64,000 nt of DNA from Ohtaekwangia koreensis (lineage in GTDB: Bacteria; Bacteroidota; Bacteroidia; Cytophagales; Cyclobacteriaceae): contig NZ_FUZU01000004.1 of the NCBI RefSeq assembly GCF_900167975.1, positions 248,001 to 312,000 on the forward strand. The letters run 5' to 3'. The notes beneath the pieces were generated by a model that worked only from the letters and a program-made list of their open reading frames with translations, was not told the DNA's origin and ran no database searches. Below, one piece after another: positions 35,521 to 43,940 of the stretch. Made by a program: the position numbers and the translations under genes. Position 1 is the stretch's first letter, and each line of letters opens with the position of its first letter.

Positions 35521-36675
35521 TCACTCAGAATATATGGCATAACTCCATCGATCACCGGATTTAGTAAATATATAGCGCTCCATAGGCCGGAATCCCGTAA
35601 TATCCATCTCATGACGCTTCATACCTTTTGCATTTTCTTCCGGAGAAGAAAAAATTAACGTAGTACGAATCAGTCGTATATAATTGGTATAGCTCACTTC
35701 TGCGGTATACTCATAATCTGAAAGTGGCTTTACTTTCTCTACCGTGGTAACAACCGGATCTTTGTTCACAACGAAATATACCATTGTCTGCTCCGCATCA
35801 TTCCTGGTGAGGTACAATGCAGGATCAGTAAAGCCATAGGCATTGTATGGATTTAGTAGTTCTATATCTATACCCAGGGCAGTTGACACATTTTTCTTCG
35901 AGCGAATCGTCTCCAGCCCGGTATGAAGCATATAATCGTTACGATAATAGGATTCGAGGTTTTTAAAATCAGTATATATACCAATGATCGCTTCCTCGGT
36001 GGTAGGCCTTGCTCGGTGGGATGCACGCTCCTCTTCTACCATAAGATCGGCCTTCTGCTGAAGCGTTGCAAGACGATTTTGAACACAACGCTCTATAAAT
36101 GCTGCATTCGGTCCATCAAAAAATATTCTATTCGTTATATAGAACCCCGCGAGTATACACAAGCCGAGTAAAACTGCTACTGAGATTCTCTTGACTTTCC
36201 TTTTAATCTCAAGGCTCCGTTCGTACTCTGATTTCCGGATTTCAACCTGCCGCTGTTTGTCAATTTCTTCGAGCAACAGCTGCGTTACGGTTTCAATACC
36301 CCGGCTTGCACGAATAGCAAATATATCTGCTATAGGAAGATGTTTTACGGCAAGCTCTTCGGGAGTAATCTCAAAGAGCACAGGAAGTATAACTTTTCGA
36401 TTCTCCCTTTCCCTGGCTAGCAGCGCATGGAATTCATGAAGCGTCCACATTTTAGATATATAGTTCGGACTGAAGATAACCACGCCAAACCTGCACTGCT
36501 CAATTCCCTCCACGATGGTTTTGGTCAGATGATCTCCGACACTCAACTCATAACCAGAGTACCATACTTTCAAGCCCGCGCTTTCCAGCCGGGCAGAAAG
36601 CTCGTTCGCGATGGGAATTTTATCTTCCACTGCGTGCGAAATAAAAACGTCATACCGATAGCCTGAAGCATCCAT
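35521..36675 (-). CDS. Membrane-anchored TIR-domain protein
   Basis: A 384-residue protein with an N-terminal TIR domain (RYDVFISHAVEDKIPIANEL, SGYELSVGDHLTKTIVEGIE, FGVVIFSPNYISKMWTLHEF), where Glu81 in the W-x3-E motif is the position used for NAD+ cleavage in enzymatic TIRs. A transmembrane helix follows at about 165-185 (ISVAVLLGLCILAGFYI) and a roughly 200-residue C-terminal part of unknown fold lies on the other side of the membrane. It is downstream of a two-component pair on the same strand, with an 83-base gap that contains a hairpin. The longer ORF start is less likely because ATG 36675 sits just before the TIR fold. NADase activity is inferred only from the conserved Glu. Confidence 0.88.
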   Translation of the reverse strand: MDASGYRYDVFISHAVEDKIPIANELSARLESAGLKVWYSGYELSVGDHLTKTIVEGIEQCRFGVVIFSPNYISKMWTLHEFHALLARERENRKVILPVLFEITPEELAVKHLPIADIFAIRASRGIETVTQLLLEEIDKQRQVEIRKSEYERSLEIKRKVKRISVAVLLGLCILAGFYITNRIFFDGPNAAFIERCVQNRLATLQQKADLMVEEERASHRARPTTEEAIIGIYTDFKNLESYYRNDYMLHTGLETIRSKKNVSTALGIDIELLNPYNAYGFTDPALYLTRNDAEQTMVYFVVNKDPVVTTVEKVKPLSDYEYTAEVSYTNYIRLIRTTLIFSSPEENAKGMKRHEMDITGFRPMERYIFTKSGDRWSYAIYSE

Positions 36676-36718
36676 GAAATACGAAAAGCGAATTATAAGA
36701 TCTACGCGGTCTTTATTC

Positions 36719-36750
36719 AAAGTATTTTTCCGAAAGCACAGAAATACTTT
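36719..36750 (-). other. Nine-base hairpin between the LytTR regulator and the TIR gene
   Basis: AAAGTATTT and AAATACTTT form a perfect stem across a 14-base loop, in the 83-base gap that separates the regulator stop from the TIR start. There is no T tract after it on the minus strand, so partial termination or mRNA processing are both possible. Confidence 0.45.
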
Positions 36751-36756
36751 CCCGAA
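36741..36756 (+). repeat. Right copy of a short repeat flanking the TIR gene
   Basis: GAAATACTTTCCCGAA, one base longer than the copy at 35468-35482. It overlaps the hairpin arm at 36742-36750. A further related string, AAGTATTTTTCCGAAAG, lies next to it at 36720-36736. Confidence 0.5.
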
Positions 36757-36758
36757 GG

Positions 36759-37481
36759 CTACTTAATGAACTTCAGGCGGCTCATGAGTTCATTTTTAAA
36801 CTCTTTACTCATTTGTACTTCGAGCGTACCCAACTTTATAAGATTACCGTCAAATGCGGTAATCTTATTTATATTCACGGTAAACGATCGGTGTACTTTC
36901 ATAAAATCACGGCTGTTCAGTTGATTGAGTACATGACTCATACTGCTTGCCAAAGTATATTTCACGCCTTTCACGCAAACCAGGCTGCAATATGCCCGGT
37001 CCGCCTCAAGGTATAGAATATCTTCCATCGCCAGTTTCAAGTACGATTGATTATCTGTGCGCAGGAATACAAAGTTGTTCAGCGCTGATGGTATAGCTTG
37101 TTTTCGGGCACGTGCGTTGTGAAATGCCAGATCGATAGCACGAATGAGATCGGCTTCATGAAATGGCTTCGACAAGTAAGCTGCCGGCAAAGTCTTCTTG
37201 GCACGATCAACCGTTTTGCTATCTACGAGCTCACTGAGGTAAATAATCGGTATATCGTGCTTATCCTGAATTGCTTTCGCCGTAGCAATACCATCCAGTG
37301 TACCCGATAAATTAATATCCATCAGGATAAGGTCCGGAAATATATACTCGATGGAAGCAATCGCTTCCTCTCCCGAGGAACACGTTCCGGCAATCTCAAG
37401 ATCGTGCTTCTCAAGCCGCGAGGCGATGTCTTCGGCTATCAGCAACTGATCTTCTACAATTAATACTTTGATTTTTTCCAT
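36759..37481 (-). CDS. LytTR family response regulator
   Basis: A 240-residue response regulator: receiver domain (VLIVEDQLLIAEDIASRLE, phospho-Asp in LILMDINLSG, Lys in AAYLSKPF) and a C-terminal LytTR DNA-binding domain (DILYLEADRAYCSLVCVKG, NSRDFMKVHRSFTVNINKI). The ATG overlaps the stop codon of the preceding kinase in TAATG, which indicates translational coupling. LytTR regulators bind direct repeats upstream of their targets; the TIR gene downstream is a natural candidate target or operon member. Confidence 0.94.
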   Translation of the reverse strand: MEKIKVLIVEDQLLIAEDIASRLEKHDLEIAGTCSSGEEAIASIEYIFPDLILMDINLSGTLDGIATAKAIQDKHDIPIIYLSELVDSKTVDRAKKTLPAAYLSKPFHEADLIRAIDLAFHNARARKQAIPSALNNFVFLRTDNQSYLKLAMEDILYLEADRAYCSLVCVKGVKYTLASSMSHVLNQLNSRDFMKVHRSFTVNINKITAFDGNLIKLGTLEVQMSKEFKNELMSRLKFIK

Positions 37482-39382
37482 TAATGCGAAATAGGAATGT
37501 TCAAACAAAACGAAGTGCCATTTTCTGTACGGATGTCGAGCGTACCCTTTAGTTCCCTAGTCAAGGTCTTTACCATTTTCAAACCAAATGCTCCGGATGC
37601 CGTATCTACCGCAGCGGGTATAAAGCCTATACCATTGTCACGTATAGATATAGTGATCGTTCGATCTTTATTGACCTGCAGGTATATAGTAAGGGTTGGA
37701 TTTTCGTGATCTATATAGGCATACTTAAAAGCATTGCTAACCACTTCATTTATAATCAAACCAAGTGGTATAGCTTTATCTATATCGATCCGGATCTCCT
37801 CCAAATGCAGCTCCAGATTGAAATCTTTCTGCGAAAAACCATACGTATGAATAAGATACTGTACAAGCTCTGTGATATACTCTTTAATATTGATCTCGCG
37901 ATTTTGATCACCGGTATATAATTTCTTATGAATGAGTGCCATGGCATTTACACGGCCTTCACTGCTTTTAACTGCCTGAATGGCGCTCACGTCCTTTAGT
38001 TGCTGTGACTGAAGACTTAATACGCTCGACAAAATCTGCAAATTATTTTTAACCCGGTGGTGCAATTCCTTCAGCAGCATTTCAACATGCTCTTTGTTTC
38101 TTCGTACCACACGAGAATTATAGTATACCAATGCAACGATTATGGCAAAAAGACAAAGCCCTATAATCAATGCATCGATAAAAGTCTGTTTGGTCTTTAT
38201 CTCGGCCTGGTTAATTTTCTGTCGCTGCTCCAGTAAAACAATTTGCTGTTCTTTCTTTTCGGTGTCATAGCGAAGCTGCATCTGCATTAGGCTTTCGGCA
38301 CGTTCTTTGGTCATGAGACTATCTTTTATAGCCAGTAACTGTTGTGCATACTGAAAGGCTTGCCTGAAATCATTTTTCAGATTAAACAAACGAACCTTCA
38401 ACTCCAGGTTTTTACGAAACTCATTGAGCGCACCAGACTGCCGTGCTAATGTTTCTGCTTCTTCCAGATATTCATTCGCGCGGTCCGTATCGTTTGCCTC
38501 TAGTGCAAGCTTTGCCAGGTTGTTGAGAGAGATTGTCTGGCTGATTATATTCTTGTGTTCGCGGCTAATGGTAAGCGATTCGCTATAATATTGCTTTGCG
38601 TCTTCGTATTTCTTTTGTTCCAGCAATACATCGCCTATATTATTGAGTGTGCTGGTGAGTGCTTTGCGATCGCCCGTAGAGCGCTTGATAGTAAGCGAGC
38701 GTTCGAGGTTTACCAAAGCACTATCGTATTGCTTCATGCTGATAAAAAGCTCGCCGAGATTATTATAGGATAATCCAACTCCTTTTATATAGCCGATAGC
38801 CTTTCGCGTTGACAATGCTTTATAGGTATAGTATAGCGCGTTATCATACTCGCCAATCTTCAGGTAGACCAGCCCGATAGTGCTATAGCAAGACGCTAAC
38901 GCGATGCTGGGCTCTTGTGTCTCCAGCCGTTTGGCGCCATTAAAGGCGTATTCGAGCGCTTTCTCATATATACCTTTGTCCTTATATATAATAGAGAGGT
39001 TCGCTTCCAGCACCGTAGTATGTACAGTGTCGTTTAACTGCTGATACAATGTCAGGGCCTTTGTATAATAATGTATGCTGCTATCGGGTACGCCCCTGGT
39101 GCTATAAATAACTCCTATATCATTGAAATTGGAGGCTATAAGGATGGTGTTACGGATAGCATCACGCTGCCGGATGGCCTTATAATAATATTCCAGGGCA
39201 CTGTCATACTGCTTGTTACTGTAGTATTGAAAGGCTATATGTGTAAGGTAGAGCGCAGCGTCAGCGGAATTATTATCTTTTATAGCGGTGCGAAGTAAAG
39301 TGCGTAAACTATCTTTTCCGGATTGGCCAAAGCATAGTATGGGCAAAAAAATAAAAATTAGTAGCCAACGAGTAAGCTTCAT
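37481..39382 (-). CDS. TPR-containing sensor histidine kinase (HisKA_2 type)
   Basis: A 633-residue kinase. A signal-like N-terminus (LLIFIFLPILCFGQ) is followed by about seven tetratricopeptide repeats (roughly residues 40-340, e.g. EYYYKAIRQRDAIRNTILIA, KALTLYQQLNDT), a transmembrane helix (about 398-420), and an HisKA_2/HWE-like core: ELHHRVKNNLQILSSVLSLQ with His441/His442, then HATPase (NEVVSNAFKYAY, DNGIGFIP, GAFGLKMVKTL). It is the cognate sensor of the overlapping LytTR regulator. The TPR domain suggests that it senses through a protein or peptide, not a small molecule (inference). Confidence 0.94.
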   Translation of the reverse strand: MKLTRWLLIFIFLPILCFGQSGKDSLRTLLRTAIKDNNSADAALYLTHIAFQYYSNKQYDSALEYYYKAIRQRDAIRNTILIASNFNDIGVIYSTRGVPDSSIHYYTKALTLYQQLNDTVHTTVLEANLSIIYKDKGIYEKALEYAFNGAKRLETQEPSIALASCYSTIGLVYLKIGEYDNALYYTYKALSTRKAIGYIKGVGLSYNNLGELFISMKQYDSALVNLERSLTIKRSTGDRKALTSTLNNIGDVLLEQKKYEDAKQYYSESLTISREHKNIISQTISLNNLAKLALEANDTDRANEYLEEAETLARQSGALNEFRKNLELKVRLFNLKNDFRQAFQYAQQLLAIKDSLMTKERAESLMQMQLRYDTEKKEQQIVLLEQRQKINQAEIKTKQTFIDALIIGLCLFAIIVALVYYNSRVVRRNKEHVEMLLKELHHRVKNNLQILSSVLSLQSQQLKDVSAIQAVKSSEGRVNAMALIHKKLYTGDQNREINIKEYITELVQYLIHTYGFSQKDFNLELHLEEIRIDIDKAIPLGLIINEVVSNAFKYAYIDHENPTLTIYLQVNKDRTITISIRDNGIGFIPAAVDTASGAFGLKMVKTLTRELKGTLDIRTENGTSFCLNIPISH

Positions 39383-39420
39383 GTCAGGTAGGTAGTAGCT
39401 CTTAACTTGGAAGGTACTAA

Positions 39421-39457
39421 AAAAAATGAAAACGGTGAAGTTTGTTAGACCTCACCG
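39421..39457 (-). terminator. Terminator-like hairpin after a small lipoprotein
   Basis: CGGTGA / TCACCG stem around a 13-base loop. On the minus strand it is followed by a T-rich run (TTTTCATTTTTT), at the end of the small lipoprotein gene. Confidence 0.6.
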
Positions 39458-39465
39458 CTAAATAT

Positions 39466-39639
39466 TTACTGTGGAAGATTCGAAAGTGTATCCAACGCCA
39501 CTGTACTTTTTGTCTTGGGTGGTCCGATAATGATCGGGTCATCATCATCGTCCCCATCATTGTTGACTATAGCTTCATCATCGCAGCTGAAGGCAGAGAT
39601 TGCTATAAACATTACAAACAAGTATTTTAAAAATTTCAT
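39466..39639 (-). CDS. Small Asp-rich lipoprotein
   Basis: A 57-residue lipoprotein: signal peptide (MKFLKYLFVMFIAISAFS), Cys at about 19, directly followed by DDEAIVNNDGDDDDDPIIIG and a short tail. The acidic stretch after the lipidated Cys resembles the surface-export signal of Bacteroidota lipoproteins. No fold is predicted. It is followed by its own terminator and lies upstream of the TPR-kinase gene on the same strand, 84 bases before it. Confidence 0.65.
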   Translation of the reverse strand: MKFLKYLFVMFIAISAFSCDDEAIVNNDGDDDDDPIIIGPPKTKSTVALDTLSNLPQ

Positions 39640-39996
39640 AGTTTTAAGAGTTTGAGTTTTGACAAAAGCGGGCACGCACGGAAAGGCATAGAGCTCCTGT
39701 GAAGTGATGTTTACCAATTCAGCAAATGGATTCGTAAGTCCGGATGTGTGCGGTTACCCGCGACTACTGTGATGGAGTGTTGTAGTCTTCAGAAGGAGAT
39801 GTATACTTCCGGCCACCCCTCACTTGCCTTCGGTATAGATCTTTCTCTGAGAGACCGTTGATTGATCGATCGGTGTTCTAGAAAACCTAAGTAAAGGTGC
39901 TCAATCACAAAGAGTAGCTAAATCAAAACTGTTCGTCTTATTACAGAATGTTTTCGGATCTTTTCAAAAATTATTCAGACCTAAATTTTCATAGTC
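39640..39996. other. 357-base divergent intergenic region
   Basis: Between the minus-strand small lipoprotein and the plus-strand gene at 39997. It is less AT-rich than other gaps and contains an imperfect hairpin, GACTAC / GTAGTC across 14 bases (39762-39787). I find no convincing promoter or RNA gene in it. Confidence 0.5.
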
Positions 39997-40791
39997 ATGG
40001 AAGTAAAAGTTGAGCACATTGAAAAATTACTTCATGCACTATCTGTGCGCACGAGGCAACCGTTGGATTTTCACGGCTTCGATAAAATGAGTGAACTGGT
40101 AGAGGGAAAAACAAATGCTAACGTGAGCAAGCGTTATTTGTACGAAACGCTTTTCAGAAAAATCTCACAGGGCAAAAACCGAAAGGGTGAAAAAATAAAA
40201 GTGCAACCCTATAAACTCGATAAGATTTCCGAATACCTGGGTCACGAGAACTTCCAGGCTTTTATACATGCCGTGGATAACCCTATACATCCTGTACTGA
40301 AAGGAAGTATAGGTACATATCATTCATACTTGCGTAGAAACAGTGCAGATGGTGTGATCTTTTGTTCACCCGTAAAAATTATTGAAGCTGATCAGAAAAT
40401 ACAATTTCAGTTAAAAGGACCTCTTCAAGTATATACAGGAGGTGTTGAATTCAGAAATGGCTGCTTATTTATACTGATGCAGACAGACAATGGCAAGCAG
40501 TTTCATCATGTATATCAGGTTGGGCAACGCGAAAAGCCAGATGTACTGCAGGGGATTTTCTCAGGCGTATCAACAGCGTTTGAACCGATTGGCGGGCGTG
40601 TTATTTTAGTTCGTACAACAGAGAAATTTGAGTCTCTTAAAAATCACCAGGTTGAAATCAGTCAGTTGAAAAAATCAAAAAACCTGCAGGAAAGAAGGAT
40701 CGCTGAATACTTTCAAGACTATCTCAAAAACAATGTAAGCATCCGGAAAGCCGGCACCTTCGGTATAGCAGACCTGGGTGAATGTAAATGA
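39997..40791 (+). CDS. Uncharacterised protein, possible DNA-binding N-terminus
   Basis: A 264-residue soluble protein not assigned to any family by me. Residues 1-95 are helical and basic (HIEKLLHALSVRTRQPLDFH, RYLYETLFRKISQGKNRKGE, KLDKISEYLGHENFQAFIHA) and could form a helix-turn-helix-like domain. Residues about 100-215 are strand-rich (GTYHSYLRRNSADGVIFCSP, QIQFQLKGPLQVYTGGVEF-like), then a helical basic tail. The architecture resembles a regulator with a beta-barrel sensor, but that is inference. Confidence 0.7.
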   Translation: MEVKVEHIEKLLHALSVRTRQPLDFHGFDKMSELVEGKTNANVSKRYLYETLFRKISQGKNRKGEKIKVQPYKLDKISEYLGHENFQAFIHAVDNPIHPVLKGSIGTYHSYLRRNSADGVIFCSPVKIIEADQKIQFQLKGPLQVYTGGVEFRNGCLFILMQTDNGKQFHHVYQVGQREKPDVLQGIFSGVSTAFEPIGGRVILVRTTEKFESLKNHQVEISQLKKSKNLQERRIAEYFQDYLKNNVSIRKAGTFGIADLGECK

Positions 40792-40885
40792 AAGTAATGC
40801 AGTGGTCGTAAAATATAGTGCCCCTCCTGAATTCTAGTCCGCTTTGCTGGCACTGTTTTTAAACCTCTATAGGAAAGAAATTATT

Positions 40886-41272
40886 ATGAAAGCTATAGGA
40901 CAAAAAATATGGGCGATTGCGGAGGGATATATACCTTCATATAGTACAGGTCCGGAACCAGCCATGACCAGCCACGAAACAGCCTGTATCCTGAATACAA
41001 GTGACGAAATAGCGCATGTTACGTTCACACTATATTTTAGTGATCAGGATCCGATTGGTCCTTATCTCATTGATGTTCCCGCAAGGCGTACCAAACATGT
41101 TCGGTTCAATGACCTTAAAGATCCTCAACCCGTTCCGCTTGCCACAGACTACGCGTGCCTGATTGAGTCTGATGTACCCATCGTTGTGCAACATACACGA
41201 CTCGACAGTCGCCAGGCAGAAAATGCTTTGCTTAGCACCATGGCATTTCCTGCATCAGGATCTATACTATAG
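40886..41272 (+). CDS. Sensory rhodopsin transducer (ASRT) family protein
   Basis: A 128-residue soluble beta-sandwich protein of the Anabaena sensory rhodopsin transducer family (PF07100): GQKIWAIAEGYIPSYSTGPE, SHETACILNTSDEIAHVTFT, FSDQDPIGPYLIDVPARRTK, HVRFNDLKDPQPVPLATDYA and IVVQHTRLDSRQ are the family core. In Anabaena this protein couples the sensory rhodopsin to gene expression as a tetramer. No rhodopsin gene lies in the window, and many family members are unlinked to rhodopsins and may bind carbohydrates or other ligands. Start ATG 40886; a longer frame from 40844 is unlikely. Its 3-prime end overlaps the convergent LLM gene by 11 bases. Confidence 0.87.
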   Translation: MKAIGQKIWAIAEGYIPSYSTGPEPAMTSHETACILNTSDEIAHVTFTLYFSDQDPIGPYLIDVPARRTKHVRFNDLKDPQPVPLATDYACLIESDVPIVVQHTRLDSRQAENALLSTMAFPASGSIL

Positions 41273-42230
41273 ATTTCAACGCAGGTAAAACTTTTTCACC
41301 AAAATCTTTTATGAATACCTCCTGGCTGCGATTCACATTGTGTAATAACAGATTTGTGAATCCAGCCTCTATATATTCAGCCAGCCAGTCCACATGCTGC
41401 TGAAGGGAAGAACTTACCAGCACTTTGCCTTCGAGTTCGTGCAGATCAACACATTTACCAGCTGCATCAAATTGTGCAGGCGTTCGAAGTTCTGTCATCA
41501 AATCATTTTCAAAAATATTATTGCGCCACTGCAGCAACGCTTCACCACGCGCTTCTTCTTCAGTACGATCATACGAAAGCTGCACCTTTATATAGATCGG
41601 TTTGCACTCACCCCCACCTTGTATAAATTTATCGCGCATGCGCTTTAAATCATCTACCGGTCGGGATGTTGTGATTAGTCCGTCAGCCCAGTTTGCTATC
41701 CACTCGGCTGTTTGCTCAGTAACTGCTGCTCCGAGGAGCATTGGTTTCTTTGCGGGCAACGTATATAGACGTGCATCTTCCGTGACCACCAGCCCTTGCG
41801 TTGTAACAGTCTCACCAGCCCAAAGTCTTTCCAGAATGGTAGCACATTCAAGAAGTCGCATATTGCGCTCAGCTTTAGAAGGCCACCGCGTTCCGGTAAT
41901 ATGTTCATTCAGATTTTGTCCACTGCCGATAGCGATCCAGAAACGCTCCGGGTACATTTCAGCAAGTGTTGCACACGCTTGTGCTATAATGGCGGGATGA
42001 TACCGCTGACCAGGAGCATTCACAATTCCGAAATCAATGTTGCGGGTGGCCTGCAAAGCTGCGCCTAACCAAGACCATGCAAAGCCGCTTTGTCCCTGCT
42101 GATCACTCCAGGGAAAAAAATGATCGGACGAGAGCACGGATTGAAACCCTGCGTCCTCTGCCTGAATTACCCACCGCAGCAACTCGCTGGGAAGAAATTG
42201 TTCGTGAGAAGCATGATATCCGATTCGCAT
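41262..42230 (-). CDS. LLM class flavin-dependent oxidoreductase (TIGR03885-like)
   Basis: A 322-residue TIM-barrel flavoenzyme of the luciferase-like family: GYHASHEQFLPSELLRWVIQ at the N-terminus, SSDHFFPW, GSGQNLNEHITGTRWP, LLGAAVTEQTAEWIANWADG and NVNRSQEVFIKDFGEKVLPAL at the end. Similarity is best to the revised FMN-dependent subgroup sometimes found beside GH13 enzymes in Bacteroidota. The substrate is unknown. It is 15 bases after the GH13 gene on the same strand, so the two form an operon. Confidence 0.88.
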   Translation of the reverse strand: MRIGYHASHEQFLPSELLRWVIQAEDAGFQSVLSSDHFFPWSDQQGQSGFAWSWLGAALQATRNIDFGIVNAPGQRYHPAIIAQACATLAEMYPERFWIAIGSGQNLNEHITGTRWPSKAERNMRLLECATILERLWAGETVTTQGLVVTEDARLYTLPAKKPMLLGAAVTEQTAEWIANWADGLITTSRPVDDLKRMRDKFIQGGGECKPIYIKVQLSYDRTEEEARGEALLQWRNNIFENDLMTELRTPAQFDAAGKCVDLHELEGKVLVSSSLQQHVDWLAEYIEAGFTNLLLHNVNRSQEVFIKDFGEKVLPALKSIV

Positions 42231-42245
42231 ACATTTATACTATAT

Positions 42246-43847
42246 CTATACTGTCTTTAACCAAGCATATCCATACCGGCCAAGCAAAAGTTTGCTGCCG
42301 TTTATAACTCCATTGCCGAAGCAAGAAGTTAACCCGCCCAATCCATCGGGTAACTCGCATGTAACAGGAGTTTCGCTCACATTGTGAAACGTAAGAAACC
42401 TGGTGTTATACTCTTCATACATAAAAGCAATCACTGCATCATGTTCAGAGTCAAGCATCACAAATTTACTCATGCTAGTAACGTTCAGTTCCTTCCTGCA
42501 CTGTATCATCTGCCTCATCCAGTTCAGCATGGAGTTGTTCTCTTCAAGTTGGCGGGCTACATTTACGTTTTCAAATCCAAAATCACCTCCGCTGATTACG
42601 GGAGTAACCAATGCATGCGTCTTTGCCGTTGAAAATCCACCATTCTCCTCGGACGACCATTGCATCACTGTTCGGACACTTTCTCTTCCCTTCAAATGTA
42701 AATTTTCTCCCATCCCGATTTCATCGCCATAGCGGATGAGTGATGTACCCGGCAAACTAAACATCAGACTATACATGATCTCAATCTTCTGACGGTCGTT
42801 ATTCAACATTGGTGCCAATCGCCTACGTATACCACGTCCGTAGATTCGCATTCTTTCTTCTGGTGCGAATACATTGAAAACTTCCTCGCGCTCTTGTGGT
42901 TTTAATTTACCAAGATTCAATTCATCGTGCTTGCGTAAAAAATTCACATAGTTACATGACGATGGTATAGGTATAGCAGCAAGTTGCTGAATTGCTTTTT
43001 TAAATGGTATAACTGTGTGCGTTGCCAGTGCATGGAATACATATTGGTTGGATATAAAATCAAAAAGTAAATGCATCCGGTCGCCTTTGCCGAAATACCG
43101 GGAAAGCTTTTCTATATCATCATTCGCTTCTGCCAGCAACACTGCAGAGGGGTTCGATTCTTCAACCCATCGCCTCATGTCATTCATAATCGCTTCGTTG
43201 TCGGTTGGCTGTGCTTGATGCGGAAGATCTACCTGGATGAGTATATGTACTGCATCAACGCGAAAACCTGCTATACCTTGTTCAAGCCAGAATTTCATGA
43301 TGCGCCTGATCTCTTCCTTTACTTTCGCATTGTGAACATTCAAGTCTGGCTGCTCTTTATAGAAGCGATGTAAATAATATTGCCCTGCCTGTTCATTCCA
43401 TGACCACGTTTGGTCTTCTTCTCCAGGAAAGATTGTTTCATGTTTTCCTTCGGGAATATGATCGGACCATATATAGTATTCGCGGTAGGGTGACTGACGA
43501 TCGCGGCATGCTTCCTGGAACCACGGATGTTGCTCTGATGTATGATTTACCACAAGGTCTATCAAGACATATATACCATTTTGCTTCGCTTCCTTCACGA
43601 ACTCCTGAAAGTCATGAAATGTACCTAACCTGCTATCCACGGAAGTAAAATCTGAAACATCATAACCATTGTCACGATTGGGAGATGGGTAAAACGGAAG
43701 CAGCCAGAGACAATCTATACCCAGTTGTTTCAAGTATGGTAATTTCTGTGTGAGGCCTCGGAAGTCACCTATACCATCACCATCAGAATCAAAAAAAGTT
43801 TCAACATCAAGCGAATATATTGTAACGGATTTATACCATAAGTCCAC
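42246..43847 (-). CDS. GH13 alpha-amylase family enzyme (trehalose synthase/maltose glucosyltransferase-like)
   Basis: A 533-residue cytoplasmic alpha-amylase-family enzyme. N-terminal barrel begins YSLDVETFFDSDGDGIGDF, with the four GH13 regions: DLVVNHTS, GFRVDAVHIL (nucleophile Asp at about 197), VLLAEAND (acid/base Glu) and FLRKHDELNL (HD). No signal peptide is seen. Length and the SDGDGIGDF opening match trehalose synthase-type and maltosyl-transfer enzymes that rearrange alpha-glucans or sucrose-like sugars; the exact reaction is not deducible. First gene of a two-gene operon with the LLM oxidoreductase. Confidence 0.9.
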   Translation of the reverse strand: MDLWYKSVTIYSLDVETFFDSDGDGIGDFRGLTQKLPYLKQLGIDCLWLLPFYPSPNRDNGYDVSDFTSVDSRLGTFHDFQEFVKEAKQNGIYVLIDLVVNHTSEQHPWFQEACRDRQSPYREYYIWSDHIPEGKHETIFPGEEDQTWSWNEQAGQYYLHRFYKEQPDLNVHNAKVKEEIRRIMKFWLEQGIAGFRVDAVHILIQVDLPHQAQPTDNEAIMNDMRRWVEESNPSAVLLAEANDDIEKLSRYFGKGDRMHLLFDFISNQYVFHALATHTVIPFKKAIQQLAAIPIPSSCNYVNFLRKHDELNLGKLKPQEREEVFNVFAPEERMRIYGRGIRRRLAPMLNNDRQKIEIMYSLMFSLPGTSLIRYGDEIGMGENLHLKGRESVRTVMQWSSEENGGFSTAKTHALVTPVISGGDFGFENVNVARQLEENNSMLNWMRQMIQCRKELNVTSMSKFVMLDSEHDAVIAFMYEEYNTRFLTFHNVSETPVTCELPDGLGGLTSCFGNGVINGSKLLLGRYGYAWLKTV

Positions 43848-43940
43848 GGTTGTACATAAAAATTAAAATGAATCGATAATATATAGTAAGATTGAGTATA
43901 GTACCCTATACTTGTAGTATTGCTCTATGCTTTATGATCT

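Noticed and set aside
40886-41272. Calling the ASRT-family gene part of a light-sensing system
   Set aside because: No rhodopsin or retinal-synthesis gene is present in the window, so the family name is kept but photosensing is not claimed.
43884-43916. GTATAG / CTATAC inverted repeat near the GH13 start as an operator
   Set aside because: The words GTATAG and CTATAC are so common in this window that a short inverted pair is expected by chance.
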